In this document: positions 35,198 through 45,600 of the stretch, in pieces | Layout of the letters: each line of letters opens with the position of its first letter | Position numbering within the stretch: position 1 is the first letter of the stretch | DNA from: Sphaerosporella brunnea | Taxonomy: Eukaryota; Ascomycota; Pezizomycetes; Pezizales; Pyronemataceae | DNA: 64,000 nucleotides | Direction: 5' to 3' | NCBI GenBank assembly: GCA_008704415.1 | Contig: VXIS01000043.1 | Coordinates: 1-64,000, forward strand | Notes under the pieces: model-generated | The model's database searches: none | The model's input: the letters and a program-made list of their open reading frames with translations, nothing else | Told to the model about the DNA's origin: nothing | Made by a program: the position numbers and the translations under genes

Positions 35198-35793
35198 AAT
35201 TACTGTTTGTTTCGAATGTATATAACGAATGTATGGGATTTAAAACCGCCGGAAAAGAATGACTGCTGCAACGAGCAAAGAAGGAGCGTGATGATCGGTG
35301 CAAAAGAGAAGAGAACAAAAGAAATCCTTTTTGCTGCCTCCTTTACAACCGGTGGGTCCGTTTTCGGAATTCCGCATTTTCACGATGCCGGTGAAATGAT
35401 CCTGGTTTTCTGAATATGAGTCAACGTGGATGCTGTGTGTGTTAAAAATACGAGATTGCATTGGCAATAGCCGATGCCACAGAGCCGCAAACTTGAAAAA
35501 TAAAATGAGCGAAAAAATCCAAAGTCAGGGACCGCTGCGCGGATAGATAGTACGAAAAAGGGGGGTAGAATTGCGCCCGGAGGTTAGACCGCGGTTGCAA
35601 AAATTCAGAGTTAACTCTGCTTTTGCCAGAGCTCGAAAATCCCCCATACCGAATTAATCCTGTATATTTTTCGATGGGGTTTTGCAGTTCTGTGCAACTA
35701 AACTGTCGAACTGTTGCGAGGGGCAACGGCGCGATTTACTGTTTGTTGTTGACACCCCCTAACGCTGACCCAACCCCTAACTCGAATCCTACC
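35198..35793. other. spacer with inverted copy of a dispersed repeat
   Basis: Promoter of the GPI protein on the left. Around 35637-35665 lies CCCCCATACCGAATTAATCC, the inverse of the block near 26967. No gene otherwise. Confidence 0.5.
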
Positions 35794-36070
35794 ATGCCGC
35801 GCGCCTCCTCGTCATTGGCTGTTGCTGCTCTCTTTGCCGCGATTGGCGTAGTTGGCAACATACCGCATGCACAAGCAACATCATAGCTGACCCTTGGAAT
35901 ACATAAAGTACAAGTGGTATCAAGAACAACTTACAGGAGACCCCAAAGCCATGGCGGGAGATCTTGCCAAGCGTTGGAACGACCTGATGTCTCCAGTGCA
36001 AGATACTGATGAGGACCCTTCTGGCGGCAACAGCACAGGCAATATCAGCCGCCCTAGCCGCCCCAGCTAA
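35794..36070 (+). CDS. tiny two-exon gene, 71 aa, one membrane segment
   Basis: Predicted exons 35794-35847 and 35909-36070. The ATG lies in CTACCATG, a good fungal context. The 61-nt intron has donor GTAGTT, a CTGAC branch point 18 nt before the acceptor AAAG, and phase 0. The joined product starts MPRASSSLAVAALFAAIGYK and continues WYQEQLTGDPKAMAGDLAKR, then WNDLMSPVQDTDEDPSGG. It has a short N-terminal hydrophobic helix followed by a charged amphipathic stretch and a polar tail. That shape is common for small mitochondrial inner-membrane or ER proteins, but I do not recognise the family. Its two halves are each too short to stand out alone; the joint reading is what makes it look coding. 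Confidence 0.5.
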
Positions 36071-36084
36071 GGGTGAATGGAATT

Positions 36085-36880
36085 CATTGTGTCTCCATAC
36101 GGCTTCACGCGGCCCACTGGTGGATACCTATGACGAGACCCGAGAACTGGCTAAAGCCATCTACAATAGCCTGCTCCCAGGATGGCCGATAGAGCAGGTG
36201 GTCGTATGATCGGGACTCTGACAGGTTTTGGTCGAAAACGAAGATTACTCCAGGCTGCTGCTGAATCCGATTAGAAAGCTGATACAGCTGATCAAAGCTA
36301 GATCGCCGCGTGGCTAGAAGCCACACCTGCTGATAGCATTTGATGAAGTGTCGAACATTAACCCATGGGTGATACCATAGCTCAAGCGTTATGTTGAGAT
36401 TCTGGAAGAAGAGCCTCTGTGGGTCTCTATGATGTCGACCGACAATGCCATAGATCGTATTATGCCGCTGTCACAATTGGATCGGTTGGCGAGGATAGCA
36501 ACAGAAGAGCTTCGACGCTCGATGATCGGCCTACAATCCGAAGTGGAGCTGCAACTCCGGTTTCGAGACCGTGACATGCAAGAGAAGAGCCTGAATGCAA
36601 TACCCACCCGCGAACACCAAACACTTTTTGGGCGGCCGCTATGCCAACAGCAACTACTTCGATTTTGTCAAGTTCATCCCTATGAAACTGTCTTCAGGCC
36701 AGGTTTTTGCGCTACTGGCCTCAAGAATTTGCCTTGATCCGTGCACTAACAGCACGAGTGCCGCGCTCGCCCGTGATGCCGTTGGTAGTCACCTCCGCCT
36801 TATCGTGGCAAATAACCAAGTATTGGGCTTCATCAGCACGAAAACGCCATCAGAACCGGTTGTGGCGGATACTGCCGGTG
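36085..36880 (+). pseudogene. Crinkler/RHS-like P-loop NTPase pseudogene
   Basis: Fragments in changing plus-strand frames resemble a large fungal family of Crinkler-like NTPases: VDTYDETRELAKAIYN (about 36118), LLIAFDEVSNIN (about 36325, a Walker B-like hhhhDE), WVSMMSTDNAIDRIMPLSQL (about 36420), then FDFVKF and ASRICLDP with HLRLIVANNQVLGF and TPSEPVVAD (about 36660-36870). Several stops and frameshifts separate them, so the gene is dead. In other fungi these proteins occur as multi-copy, repeat-associated genes; the family assignment is from motif memory and needs a profile search. Confidence 0.5.
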
Positions 36881-36954
36881 ACTTTACCGCATGCGTCCGG
36901 AGGCATTGCATCACCATAAGTATTCTCAATACTTTGTATGTATTCTGTCCTGCC

Positions 36955-38278
36955 CAGAAGATAGCCTGTAGGCCTACAGACCAGTATTCTCGGCAGACCA
37001 GCCTACTCGGTAGAGTGCGTACCACCCAAGATCTATCCGCCCGGCCAAGTTGATCTATCGGTGTCGCCATCAATTTTTTTTCCACCTACGAGACCAACAA
37101 TCGTCAACCCCACAACCACGCCTTTACATGATGCCTGCGCCGAGTTCCTCGTCCACTAGCACCAGTGTTCCTAACAGCCAGCCCAAAAAGCCCGGCTGTG
37201 CGGGCGGGCTGCCAAAAGGCAACAGCCCGGCTGCCTCAAATCACGACGGGCTGGCTGCCGGGCTGCCAAGCACTTTCGACTGAGGTGAACCTGTCATGCA
37301 ACCATCAGTTCGACCTAGTTACGTCGTAAACTGAAGAAACTGAAGAGTGTTTCTGTGTAGCTGTTGCTCCATTCCCCATAGCGCATGATCCCTGCATCCG
37401 CTGGAAGCTCAGCAGCCAGCCCGACGTGGGCTGCAGCCCAAACAGCCCGCCCGTCTTATCGATCAGCCCGACGGGCGGGCTGGCTATTAGGAACACTGAC
37501 TAGCGCCCGTCCAGCTGCCTCAGGGAGCGCATCCGAACAGGCGGCTGCGGCTTTCGGCCGTATACCGGGCGTCTACGGAGCATCTGCTGGGCGTTTACCG
37601 CGTCTACCAGTTACCCCCCCCCCCCAACATCTTAGGCATATCGGTGCCGGCGGTGTCCCCGAGGCGCCTTTTAAAATTGGCTAATCAGGATTGCCAGGGC
37701 GGCCTGGGCCGCCTTGGATAGGTACCTTAACTTTTGCGGTGAGTGAGCGAATTTCAGTTTCCTGTAACTGTAAACCGCAAAAATTTGCCGCCGTTGCCTT
37801 CGCAACAAAGCCAAGTGCTCGGTGCACTGCCATGCGTCCGACTGTGATTGTGGCAATTTGATTTGCCTGCGAGACAGAACTGAGATTGGTCTGGTGGACC
37901 GTCAAATTCAGCAGGAGTTGAGTTGAAGCAGGAAGACCTTATCGGTCACGGCCCGGGTGACAGTGACTCTGTTCGCCTGTGGAAGTACAGGAGATCACGC
38001 AGCATAAGAAGAAAGCGCCGGTAGCAACACCTGTAGAAAAACCCAAAGTCTTAGAAAAAGGAAGAAGCCGTAAGGTGGCTTGTGTTTTGGTAGAGTGCTT
38101 GCAAGTATTTTGTAAATATGTGGCCTGCAAGGAGGGTCATCTGCTGGGTGGGCTGGCCTATTGGGTAGGCTGGCCTGCCAGGAAGATCGCACTAAAGTTC
38201 TGTCCACCGAGTAGGCTGGCCTGCAGAGAATACCGGCCAGTAGGCTAATCTGTAGGCCGACCGGCCGGCCTGTAGGGA
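36955..38278. mobile_element. possible larger element with inverted ends
   Basis: A block at about 36968-37014 (GGCCTACAGA, CAGTATTCTC, CCAGCCTACTCGGT) recurs inverted at about 38205-38262 with an 11-bp insertion. Short direct units of TAGGCTGGCCTGC also occur near 38125-38225. The two ends enclose about 1.3 kb that includes a nested hAT MITE. No target duplication or transposase was found, so the boundaries are approximate. Confidence 0.35.
37163..37498. mobile_element. 336-bp hAT-type MITE with 8-bp target duplication
   Basis: Left end CAGTGTTCCTAACAGCCAGC, right end the inverse of CAGTGTTCCTAATAGCCAGC. Flanks ACTAGCAC (37155-37162) and ACTAGCGC (37499-37506) differ at one base. Same family as the 30.1-kb element but shorter. 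AGCC-rich subterminal sequence, non-coding. Confidence 0.85.
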
Positions 38279-38319
38279 TGTAAAAGGCGCGAGTGATAGC
38301 CACTCTTCATACCCGAGCA

Positions 38320-38440
38320 ACAGCTCATGCGGCCCACAGCCAGCCGGTCGGGCTGCGAGTCAAAGACCCAGCCCAGCTTTTTGATCAGCCCAACGCAGCC
38401 CAACGCAGCCGGCCCGGCTGGCTATTGAGAACACTAGTTG
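38320..38440. mobile_element. truncated copy of the AGCC-rich hAT MITE
   Basis: The right end (GGCTGGCTATTGAGAACACT, about 38410-38434) and internal AGCC/GGGCT blocks match the family, but no left CAGTGTTC end is visible. It abuts the spliced exon pair that follows and may have removed that gene's 5' part. Confidence 0.55.
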
Positions 38441-38842
38441 AGGATGACCTACCCCGACATCAGTTAGCATTTGACTGCGGCGGACCAATTGTACTCGACG
38501 AACATGGAGCTATTGTTAAAGGAGGAGAAATCAAGCTGTCATCAAGAGGTAGGTAGATATCCCAATTACGTTTCCTGCACTTCTTCACTAACTATTTTAG
38601 ACTTTTCTGCCGGAGAAACCCAGCTGCATCGACGCTTCAAGCTCCTTTCCTTCGCAATATCTGTTCTCAATGCAGACATTTGTCGGATAGTCGCGATAGG
38701 TTGGGCCTACGTACCCGCGTCTAAGAAGGACGGGAAGCGAAAGACCAAGCCGAGGATGGAAGTGGACGACAATTTATCATTCACGCTCCATCGAGCCTTT
38801 CTCGGGCTTAATTTTGCTGGTGTCTCCACTCACATCGGTTGA
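38438..38842 (+). pseudogene. orphan spliced exon pair, probably a 5'-truncated gene
   Basis: An open stretch ending GGPIVLDEHGAIVKGG-EIKLSS is followed at about 38552 by GTAGGT. A 50-nt stretch with ACTAAC and TTTTAG ends at 38601, and a second open stretch then begins DFSAGETQLHRRFKLLSF and runs to a TGA at 38840-38842. Donor, branch point and acceptor are all good and the phase is kept. No ATG exists upstream before the MITE fragment. I do not recognise the protein; the Lys/Arg-rich VPASKKDGKRKTK segment is its only notable feature. Confidence 0.35.
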
Positions 38843-41800
38843 TTTCACCAAAAGTCCCTTTTTTCAGCCCTCACTTTTTGTCTGGTCTCCAAACTCTAAG
38901 TAAGGCTGAAATTTTCCGAAGAAAAGACATCCCGAAGTTATCAGAGCTGAATACAAGTTAAGGGATACGTTTATCTGGTATCGTTTAAATTCAAACGTCA
39001 CATTTCAATGTTTAAATCTAAAGTGACGTTTAAATGGGTGTATATACCGCTGCACCGCCACAGCGCGGTCCTCCTAGCCGCAGCGGGGCCGACTCAGCTA
39101 TTCCACAGATTTTAACAGCAAATTTTAAAGTGAACGTTCAAACGACGTCGTTTAACCTTGAACATGCCACAATTGACTAGTCCGAGTGACAGCGCATGCT
39201 TTAATGCGTGACATCGCGTGTTTCTGGGATTCGTCAGGCCTCGCAGCCATGGTGTTGAGTTTTTTGACAAGCTGTCTCTCTGCGCCGTGTAGGATTTAGG
39301 CCTCGGCATCGTCAAGTCTCCGAGTTACTTTTTCATGCTGAGGCTTCAGGTTGTCGTGGCGGGAGGTGAGGTACCTGCGGGTGAATATCTCGACCGTCAG
39401 GCCAACCCGTATCCCAGAGACGCTCTGAAGCATAAGACCGAGACTCCTGGGGGTAGCTTCCTTTGTTTGTGCCATTGACTAGCATAGGCAGCTCATAGAT
39501 GCCTTTGAAGTGTTTGCCATTCAGCCAAGTTAGCTCAGCGTTACAGCAGACACACTGATTTACATGCATCATTGGATGATGCCTTGGCTTGCCAATAGTA
39601 TCCCGTGGGATTTTTTTGCTATTTTGAGGACCGTGAGGTGATAGTTTATGATTCGACCAACAGAATAGCTTGTGATGAATGAGTATTGGCGCCATTTTAA
39701 GCCTTAAATCTCCATACCCGCTCTCTCCGCCTATCCCAATTTCATCGAGTCGTTTCAAACGAAATTTTAAACGTTTTTTAAACGCTTGTTAAATGTTTAA
39801 AATAACGTTTAACCGCCGCATATCAATAAAATTAATTTAAACCGTGTGTATTTAAACGTTGTATTTAAACGTGTTTAACTTTAATCTGCCCCGGCTTGTT
39901 CGATGGAGAGAATAACACGTGCTATATTACCTTCGGAAATTGCTCATGCGCGCGTTATGTACAGGGCATTCCCATATTATCACTCGCCAGCCCGAAAACA
40001 GCAAGGCGGCAAGCATGCCATCTCACGCAGGTAGGCGGGCTTCTGGCCTCCAAGCTAACCGCCAACGTTTGGCCAAGCCAGGTGGTATTCAACGAAACAT
40101 CACTTCTGCTTACCTTGGGCTCCAGCTTGAACCAGCCGTAAATTCTCCTATAGACTTAAGCAGTCGGAGGCCTATCGCATCACTTGCCGGCAAAAGAAGG
40201 CTTGGTTCTGAATTTCGTACCTACAAACAGCACCTCACTGACAGGGCAGAAACAATAAAGGAACCGTCGTCCAACCAAACGGAAATTAACCCCACGCTCA
40301 GTCATACATCGGGATACCCGTAAGCCACTCCACAGCTTCGGCCGTAGAACGCTAAAAACATATCATATCACTTCATCTATCTGGGATCGTAGTCTGGTCG
40401 CTGGGCCCGCGGGGGTGTGTGGTTGGCCACAAAGGTGTCCGTCGATAACAGTCGAATTTGAGCCCCGCCTTGTTCAAGCCCTAAGCTGCCGCAGATTCGA
40501 CGTTCGTGATCACCTGCACACATTCAAACGGGGAGGCATTCTGAGCGCGTGGCGGAAGAGTCAACAGGGGTCGTTTGTGGGGCCGAGTGAATTTTCGCGA
40601 CACACGCAGCTGTTTGGCGGAAGGTTTGCCTTTTGAGACATTTTTTGTTTCAGTCTGACTGTACTCTGGTAGACCCAGCGTTTGCATTTGCACGTGCGAT
40701 CCATGGCCATGAAGAGTCCCGCGATGAAATCCTACCTATATACAAGTCCCTCTATGTATCACTCTGGCGCCCTGAAGCAACAAACTAACCTAAATATATA
40801 TATATATGCCTAGGTATCTTATACTGTTGCGAGCAATGAGGAACGGACGGAAGGCCGTAGTTGGCACTTTTGAACCTCGGCTGGGGGGATCTGGTGATGC
40901 TTTCAATCAACGGGAGGTAACAGTGGCTGGTACCGCGCACTCTCAGGCTGCCAGCCAATGTGGAGATACGGATGCCCGCTTCTGAAACATTCCAGTTCAC
41001 CAACATCCGATCCGGAACTAGCCATTCCCTCAAAAACTGGGTATCACTGGCGATCGGCGCGAAGTCCCTTGAGGTGCCGTTCTGACACCTCGGGCGACCC
41101 CAGTGAAAAATTAACGGACGGAGAGCTCCATAGTGTGGCAGGTGATGTCCGTACCTCATTGCTCGCCACAGTACACAAGAAAAAGTGACCATGCTTCTCG
41201 TGAACTGCCAGCTGTGGCCGGGGTGGACCCCATCCAACGCGTTGACCATCCTCTCCTTTGCCGGAGGTCGAGCTGTTTGTTTTCCATATCCCCTCATCGT
41301 TGAAAATTGCAAACGCGCCTCTGCCGATATCCAGCGGTTTTTCAAGGTGTGGCACTAATGGCGAGCAATTGAATCCACGCCACCTCGGACCTTGGGCCCA
41401 TGTTGGGAACAAAACCCACCTTGAAGGAAGATAAGCATTCGTACTTTGCGGGACCGGCCCTTCTTGACCTGGTCGTCCTTGATGTTTTCCATTCGTCGAT
41501 CTCAGTTGCCAACTGGTCTCATACCGAGCCAGCCGGGGCTATAATCGGCTCATCAAAAAGCCAGCCCGGCTTTTTGGACTAGCAGTCCGGTCCGCTGACA
41601 GTCACTGTGACGGTGTGGTTGCTTGTGTGGGAAGAATAAACAGCAGGCGCCCATGGAAGTTCAGACATCGAAGTACTAGTTCATTTAACGGGCGATCCGC
41701 CAAGGGGCCTGCAACTGTGAAAAGTTGAACAACGGTAGATACTCGTTAATCTCTCGTAAATCATCAAGCATGCTCCAAGGCGGAGATTCCGGGATTTCAC

Positions 41801-42499
41801 TACTGATCTTTACACACACAAAGGACGGCCAACGGGGAAGAAAAACGGCTTCCTTTCGAAAGGCCGAACCATGGCTGGAATTAATCATCCATGGAACGAC
41901 GACTCCCATGACTAGCAGAATGATGGGGAAATTCGGGAGTGTTGCACGGAATCATCAGCGGTGACTCGCTTTTTGACTGCCAAGCTATCTATACACACAA
42001 ATAATAGTGAGTGCTTTGTAAGACAGCCCAGTTTGTAAGTATAGGAAGGCTTTGGATTCCCCCTCTTCGATCGGCATGGTCGAGATTCTGTGGGGTTTTC
42101 ACTTCACAGCCTTGAATGCAAGGCACATGGCCTAGGATTAACGGCCGAAAAAAATTCACTAGGCGGGGGGGGGGGGGGATATACTATATCTCTAACCTGG
42201 TACATAGGGCTTGGAAAATCTCTTCTATGACGAAAGTCAAACGATATCACATTTTGTGTTTATGTCTGGATTCACAACTGATGACTCGAGTGTGGTCCAG
42301 TGGAGCCAATAGACAGTTCTGTGCCACTCACTTGCGTCGGTAGTGGAAATATTGGGTAAGTGCTAGCAGACTGCAACCAGGGGAGGAGCGCGATGGCACT
42401 CGCAGCCCAGAGTTCGAGTTCATGACTCAACAGCCTTCTTTATACCGGCCGTGTATCGTAGTGCCCTTCTGTATCTAGCCTGTCCATGGTTCGCTTTGC
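38843..42499. other. gene-free repeat-rich region
   Basis: Nothing here supports a gene. Two AT-rich patches (about 38980-39180 and 39755-39885) are full of CGTTTAAA/TTTAAACG motifs and bracket about 600 bp. A (TA)n run lies near 40796. An AGCC-type MITE fragment lies at about 41525-41585. G13 lies at about 42165-42178. A 186-codon minus-strand frame at 40785-41345 has no motif. Confidence 0.5.
38980..39885. repeat. region bracketed by TTTAAACG-rich patches
   Basis: The left patch has about five and the right patch about nine copies of CGTTTAAA or its inverse, unlike anything else in the window. This could be the subterminal repeats of a DNA transposon about 0.9 kb long. No exact ends, target duplication or transposase were identified; a 141-codon minus frame between the patches (39333-39758) is unrecognised. 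Confidence 0.35.
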
Positions 42500-42650
42500 G
42501 TGTAGCCACCTGTGGCAGTAAAAGGAAGATAACGCAGCTTCCCGTCCGCATAGTCAAGTCAAAGGGTTCTTAAGTTAAAGCTATAGTTAAGCATATGTGA
42601 TATTGCGAGGCTAGTACTATGGTGGGTGACCACATGGCCGTAGGGTTTTT
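42500..42650 (+). pseudogene. degenerate 5S rRNA gene or 5S-derived SINE
   Basis: The order of 5S landmarks is preserved: GCTTCCCGTCCGC (42537-42549), TTAAGC (42587-42592), and GGCTAGTACTATGGTGGGTGACCACATGG split as GGCTAGTAC (from 42609) and GGTGGGTGACCAC (from 42621). The last matches the internal control region used by TFIIIA. The distance between the first two landmarks is about 37 nt instead of about 10, so there is an insertion. The 3' end lacks a clean complement to the 5' end. Fungi of this group have dispersed 5S genes and many pseudogenes. Confidence 0.55.
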
Positions 42651-45600
42651 GACCACACTAGCCCCTGTTCTGCATGTTTCTGAGCGAAATATTAACAGCG
42701 GGGCTTCGAGAGAACGTTTCGTAATGGAGAGGTGGACTGGGTTCCCCGCAATTTCGCGATAGCATACTGTGTATCAGAGTTGTGTGTATGACTCGGCCTT
42801 GCAGGCCTTCGGATAGTGACCCGGACACGATACGAGTGCGGGGAGGTGACGGGGTCCATTTTTGGTAAAGCCCCACATGCATCAGCAACGGCATTCACCG
42901 TGGCGGGTTGTCGGCATGCCGATATCTCGCGGCAGAGGACACAGCGGCGCACGGAATGCTCTGGAGAAGGGCTGTCGTGTGCCGTGCCATTCGTGGGAAC
43001 TTTCACGGCTAACGATCTATCAGTTCGATGGCCCGTCGAAGGGGAAAGGCAAGATAGTTACCGGGGAACGCTGAACGCTGAACTCATGCCGCGGGCGCTA
43101 AGAGTAAGGCTGACTAGTGAACGTCAACAAGCCCCCACAGCACTATGGCTGGGGTTCCGAGATGTCACTGGAGAACGCGGCTGAGCAGGCTATCTAGCTG
43201 CAGGCCACCGTGAATCCAGAGATGTAGAGTAGACATCTTCGCACATACCGACAGGCATCGATGCCTTTCTGCTGCGGATGACGGCCGGCGTGTCAGAGAC
43301 CTGTCAGTATATGCATGTACGATATATGTACTCAACTTCTTCTGGCACCCGCGCTGCCTGAGGACGAAACGCAACAGCAGCAGCAGCCAGCAGCTGTCGC
43401 GGTTTCTTTCCCTTGCATGCGAAACATGCGATGGGTTTCGCCCCGTATCTACAATCGATAACGGCCACGCCGCCGGTTTTCGCGCCCTCATCAATCGTGA
43501 TCGTGCGAACCTTCACGCATCTTGATCCATTGCCGCGGTGTTTCGTCATCGATGGCTTGCCTGCTGCGATACATACCCTGTCACATGATTATCAATTTTC
43601 TATTTTTTTTTCGCGTCAATGCGGAGAAGAGGAACCGGCGGGGTATCAGGCGGGCAGTTCGTCGGCCCCCTCCCGGGCCCCAAAATGGCTCCCCCGAGTG
43701 CGCTCTTGTGAAGAGACATGCAAGCTTGGTCACGGCTGACGCAGGAGGAGTCTTGGGCTGAGGGAAAAAACACAGCATATCCGGGGAAAAGGGGGGGGGG
43801 GGGGCGGTTGTCACCCCCTTATCGCTGTCTTCACCGGGCAGGAGGCCGTAGCCATCAAGCAACTATTTGGCAGGCAGTTCGTATGTACGTACCCATTTAT
43901 TTTCGACGATATGCATGCCACGAGCCATGTTTTGTGGCCAAAGCTCGGACGCCGCCATGGGTAAAAAAGATCTAGTAGCTCGCACATGGCACCGGGCCGT
44001 TTTTGGAGTTGTCCAGCTTAATATGCAGGCGCACGTGAAAAAAAGTTCCTATCTATGGAACACTCCGCGACTCACAACTCGTCACTCGGAACTTGCGACC
44101 CAGTTTCCGCGCGGCAGACCTCGAACCTCTCCCCCAGTTTACCGACCACTCGGGTGGTTCCCCGAGGTGATCAGTGCATAAATGGACGGGATGCAGGCGG
44201 TGGGCAAATACAAAACCTGTCCGACCAGGCTGGCTATCGATTGTTTCTTGATTTAGCTCCGTATTCTTCCGCATGAATAGGAAAATCACTTGTTGGAGGG
44301 GGGGAGGTGGGGAGGGGGAGGTGGGGAGGTCTGGGGGAGCGGACCCTCTAGCCAAAGGGACCAAAATCCTTGTCTCTTGTTTATATCATCTACTCTAATA
44401 CATTGCGTGCCCGCACACACCCTCCCTCGGATGAAGCAATATATTCCCGTCCTATCAACCCTGCACTCTCGCAAGAAATATGGGCCCCTACGCCCACCAC
44501 CCTCGGATACCCCCCAGCTCCGACATGCCGTCAAGGAACAGAGTGTTGATTAACCTGATCTCCGCCTCAGGCCTTGCGCATGCGGCATGGCACCACAGCC
44601 TTTGGTGCACGGGAGGTGGAGGAGAGACATGCATGGGGGGCACGGAGGTTTGTCAGTAACCGCAGCGGGCGTGGAATTTGCAAAAAGCCGTTGGAAGCTG
44701 TCTGTCTGTCTGTCTGGGCTTCCTTGGCTATCTGGCCAGTTCGAGGTTTCGAAAGGCATTTTGAGCTTACACACCGGGAAAAACGTGTGCATCAGCGCCT
44801 ACATACTCGCTCGTCCCTCCCCCCCCACCAACAAAAAGTGTAACTCTCAGCTAGTCTGCGGCCGGTCTTTTCATGATCCACCCCCCCCCCCCCCCCGCCC
44901 GGGAAATCTCGCTCGAGTTTTTGCGCCCCATCCGGTTCGAGATCCGGCCCAAGCACAGCTGTGCTTACTTGCGTTTCGTTTGTCACAGTGAGCCTTTACC
45001 GAGGACGCAACGCAAATCACCTCATCCACTGGCATATTATGTGCACCACCGCACCACTGCAACCCCGGAGGTAGGGAAGGGGGGTGCCATAAGGATGAGG
45101 ATCGGGAGTGTAGCGGCGGAGGAGACATACTCCAGCCTACAGGAAGCTATGCCGAACCGACATACTCCGCTACAGCCAACCGTTCCTACTCCGCACGGCA
45201 TGATTGGCTCGATTGCATCTGCGATGGTTGGTTAGTTGTTCATGCAGGGCTCATCTTCTCGCTTTTTTGTTGCTTCTGGGTGGAGCGATATGGGATGGGA
45301 ACTGTGCCGCCACCGCTGGTTCTGCTGGGACACGTATGGAGCTGCGGCTGCTGTGGTCGTGAGTCTGCATGGCTGGGCATTGAAGACTTGACAGTCTGGA
45401 GTTGTACAGGCCGTTTCCAGATATCAAACACCCCGGATGGGAATAGTGCAGACCAAGCACTGATTTGTTGTGTGTGTGTGTGTGTGGCTGGAGGGGGCAA
45501 GAACGGGGTGGATAGATAACAAAGCCCCCAAGAAACGGGAAGATAGATTATTGTGAGCCCGGTAAATTGTGATGGATTTAGTTTTTGTCTGTCTGCACCT

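Noticed and set aside
40785..41345. 186-codon minus-strand frame
   Set aside because: No recognisable domain, an overlapping competing frame in another phase, and a repeat-rich setting.
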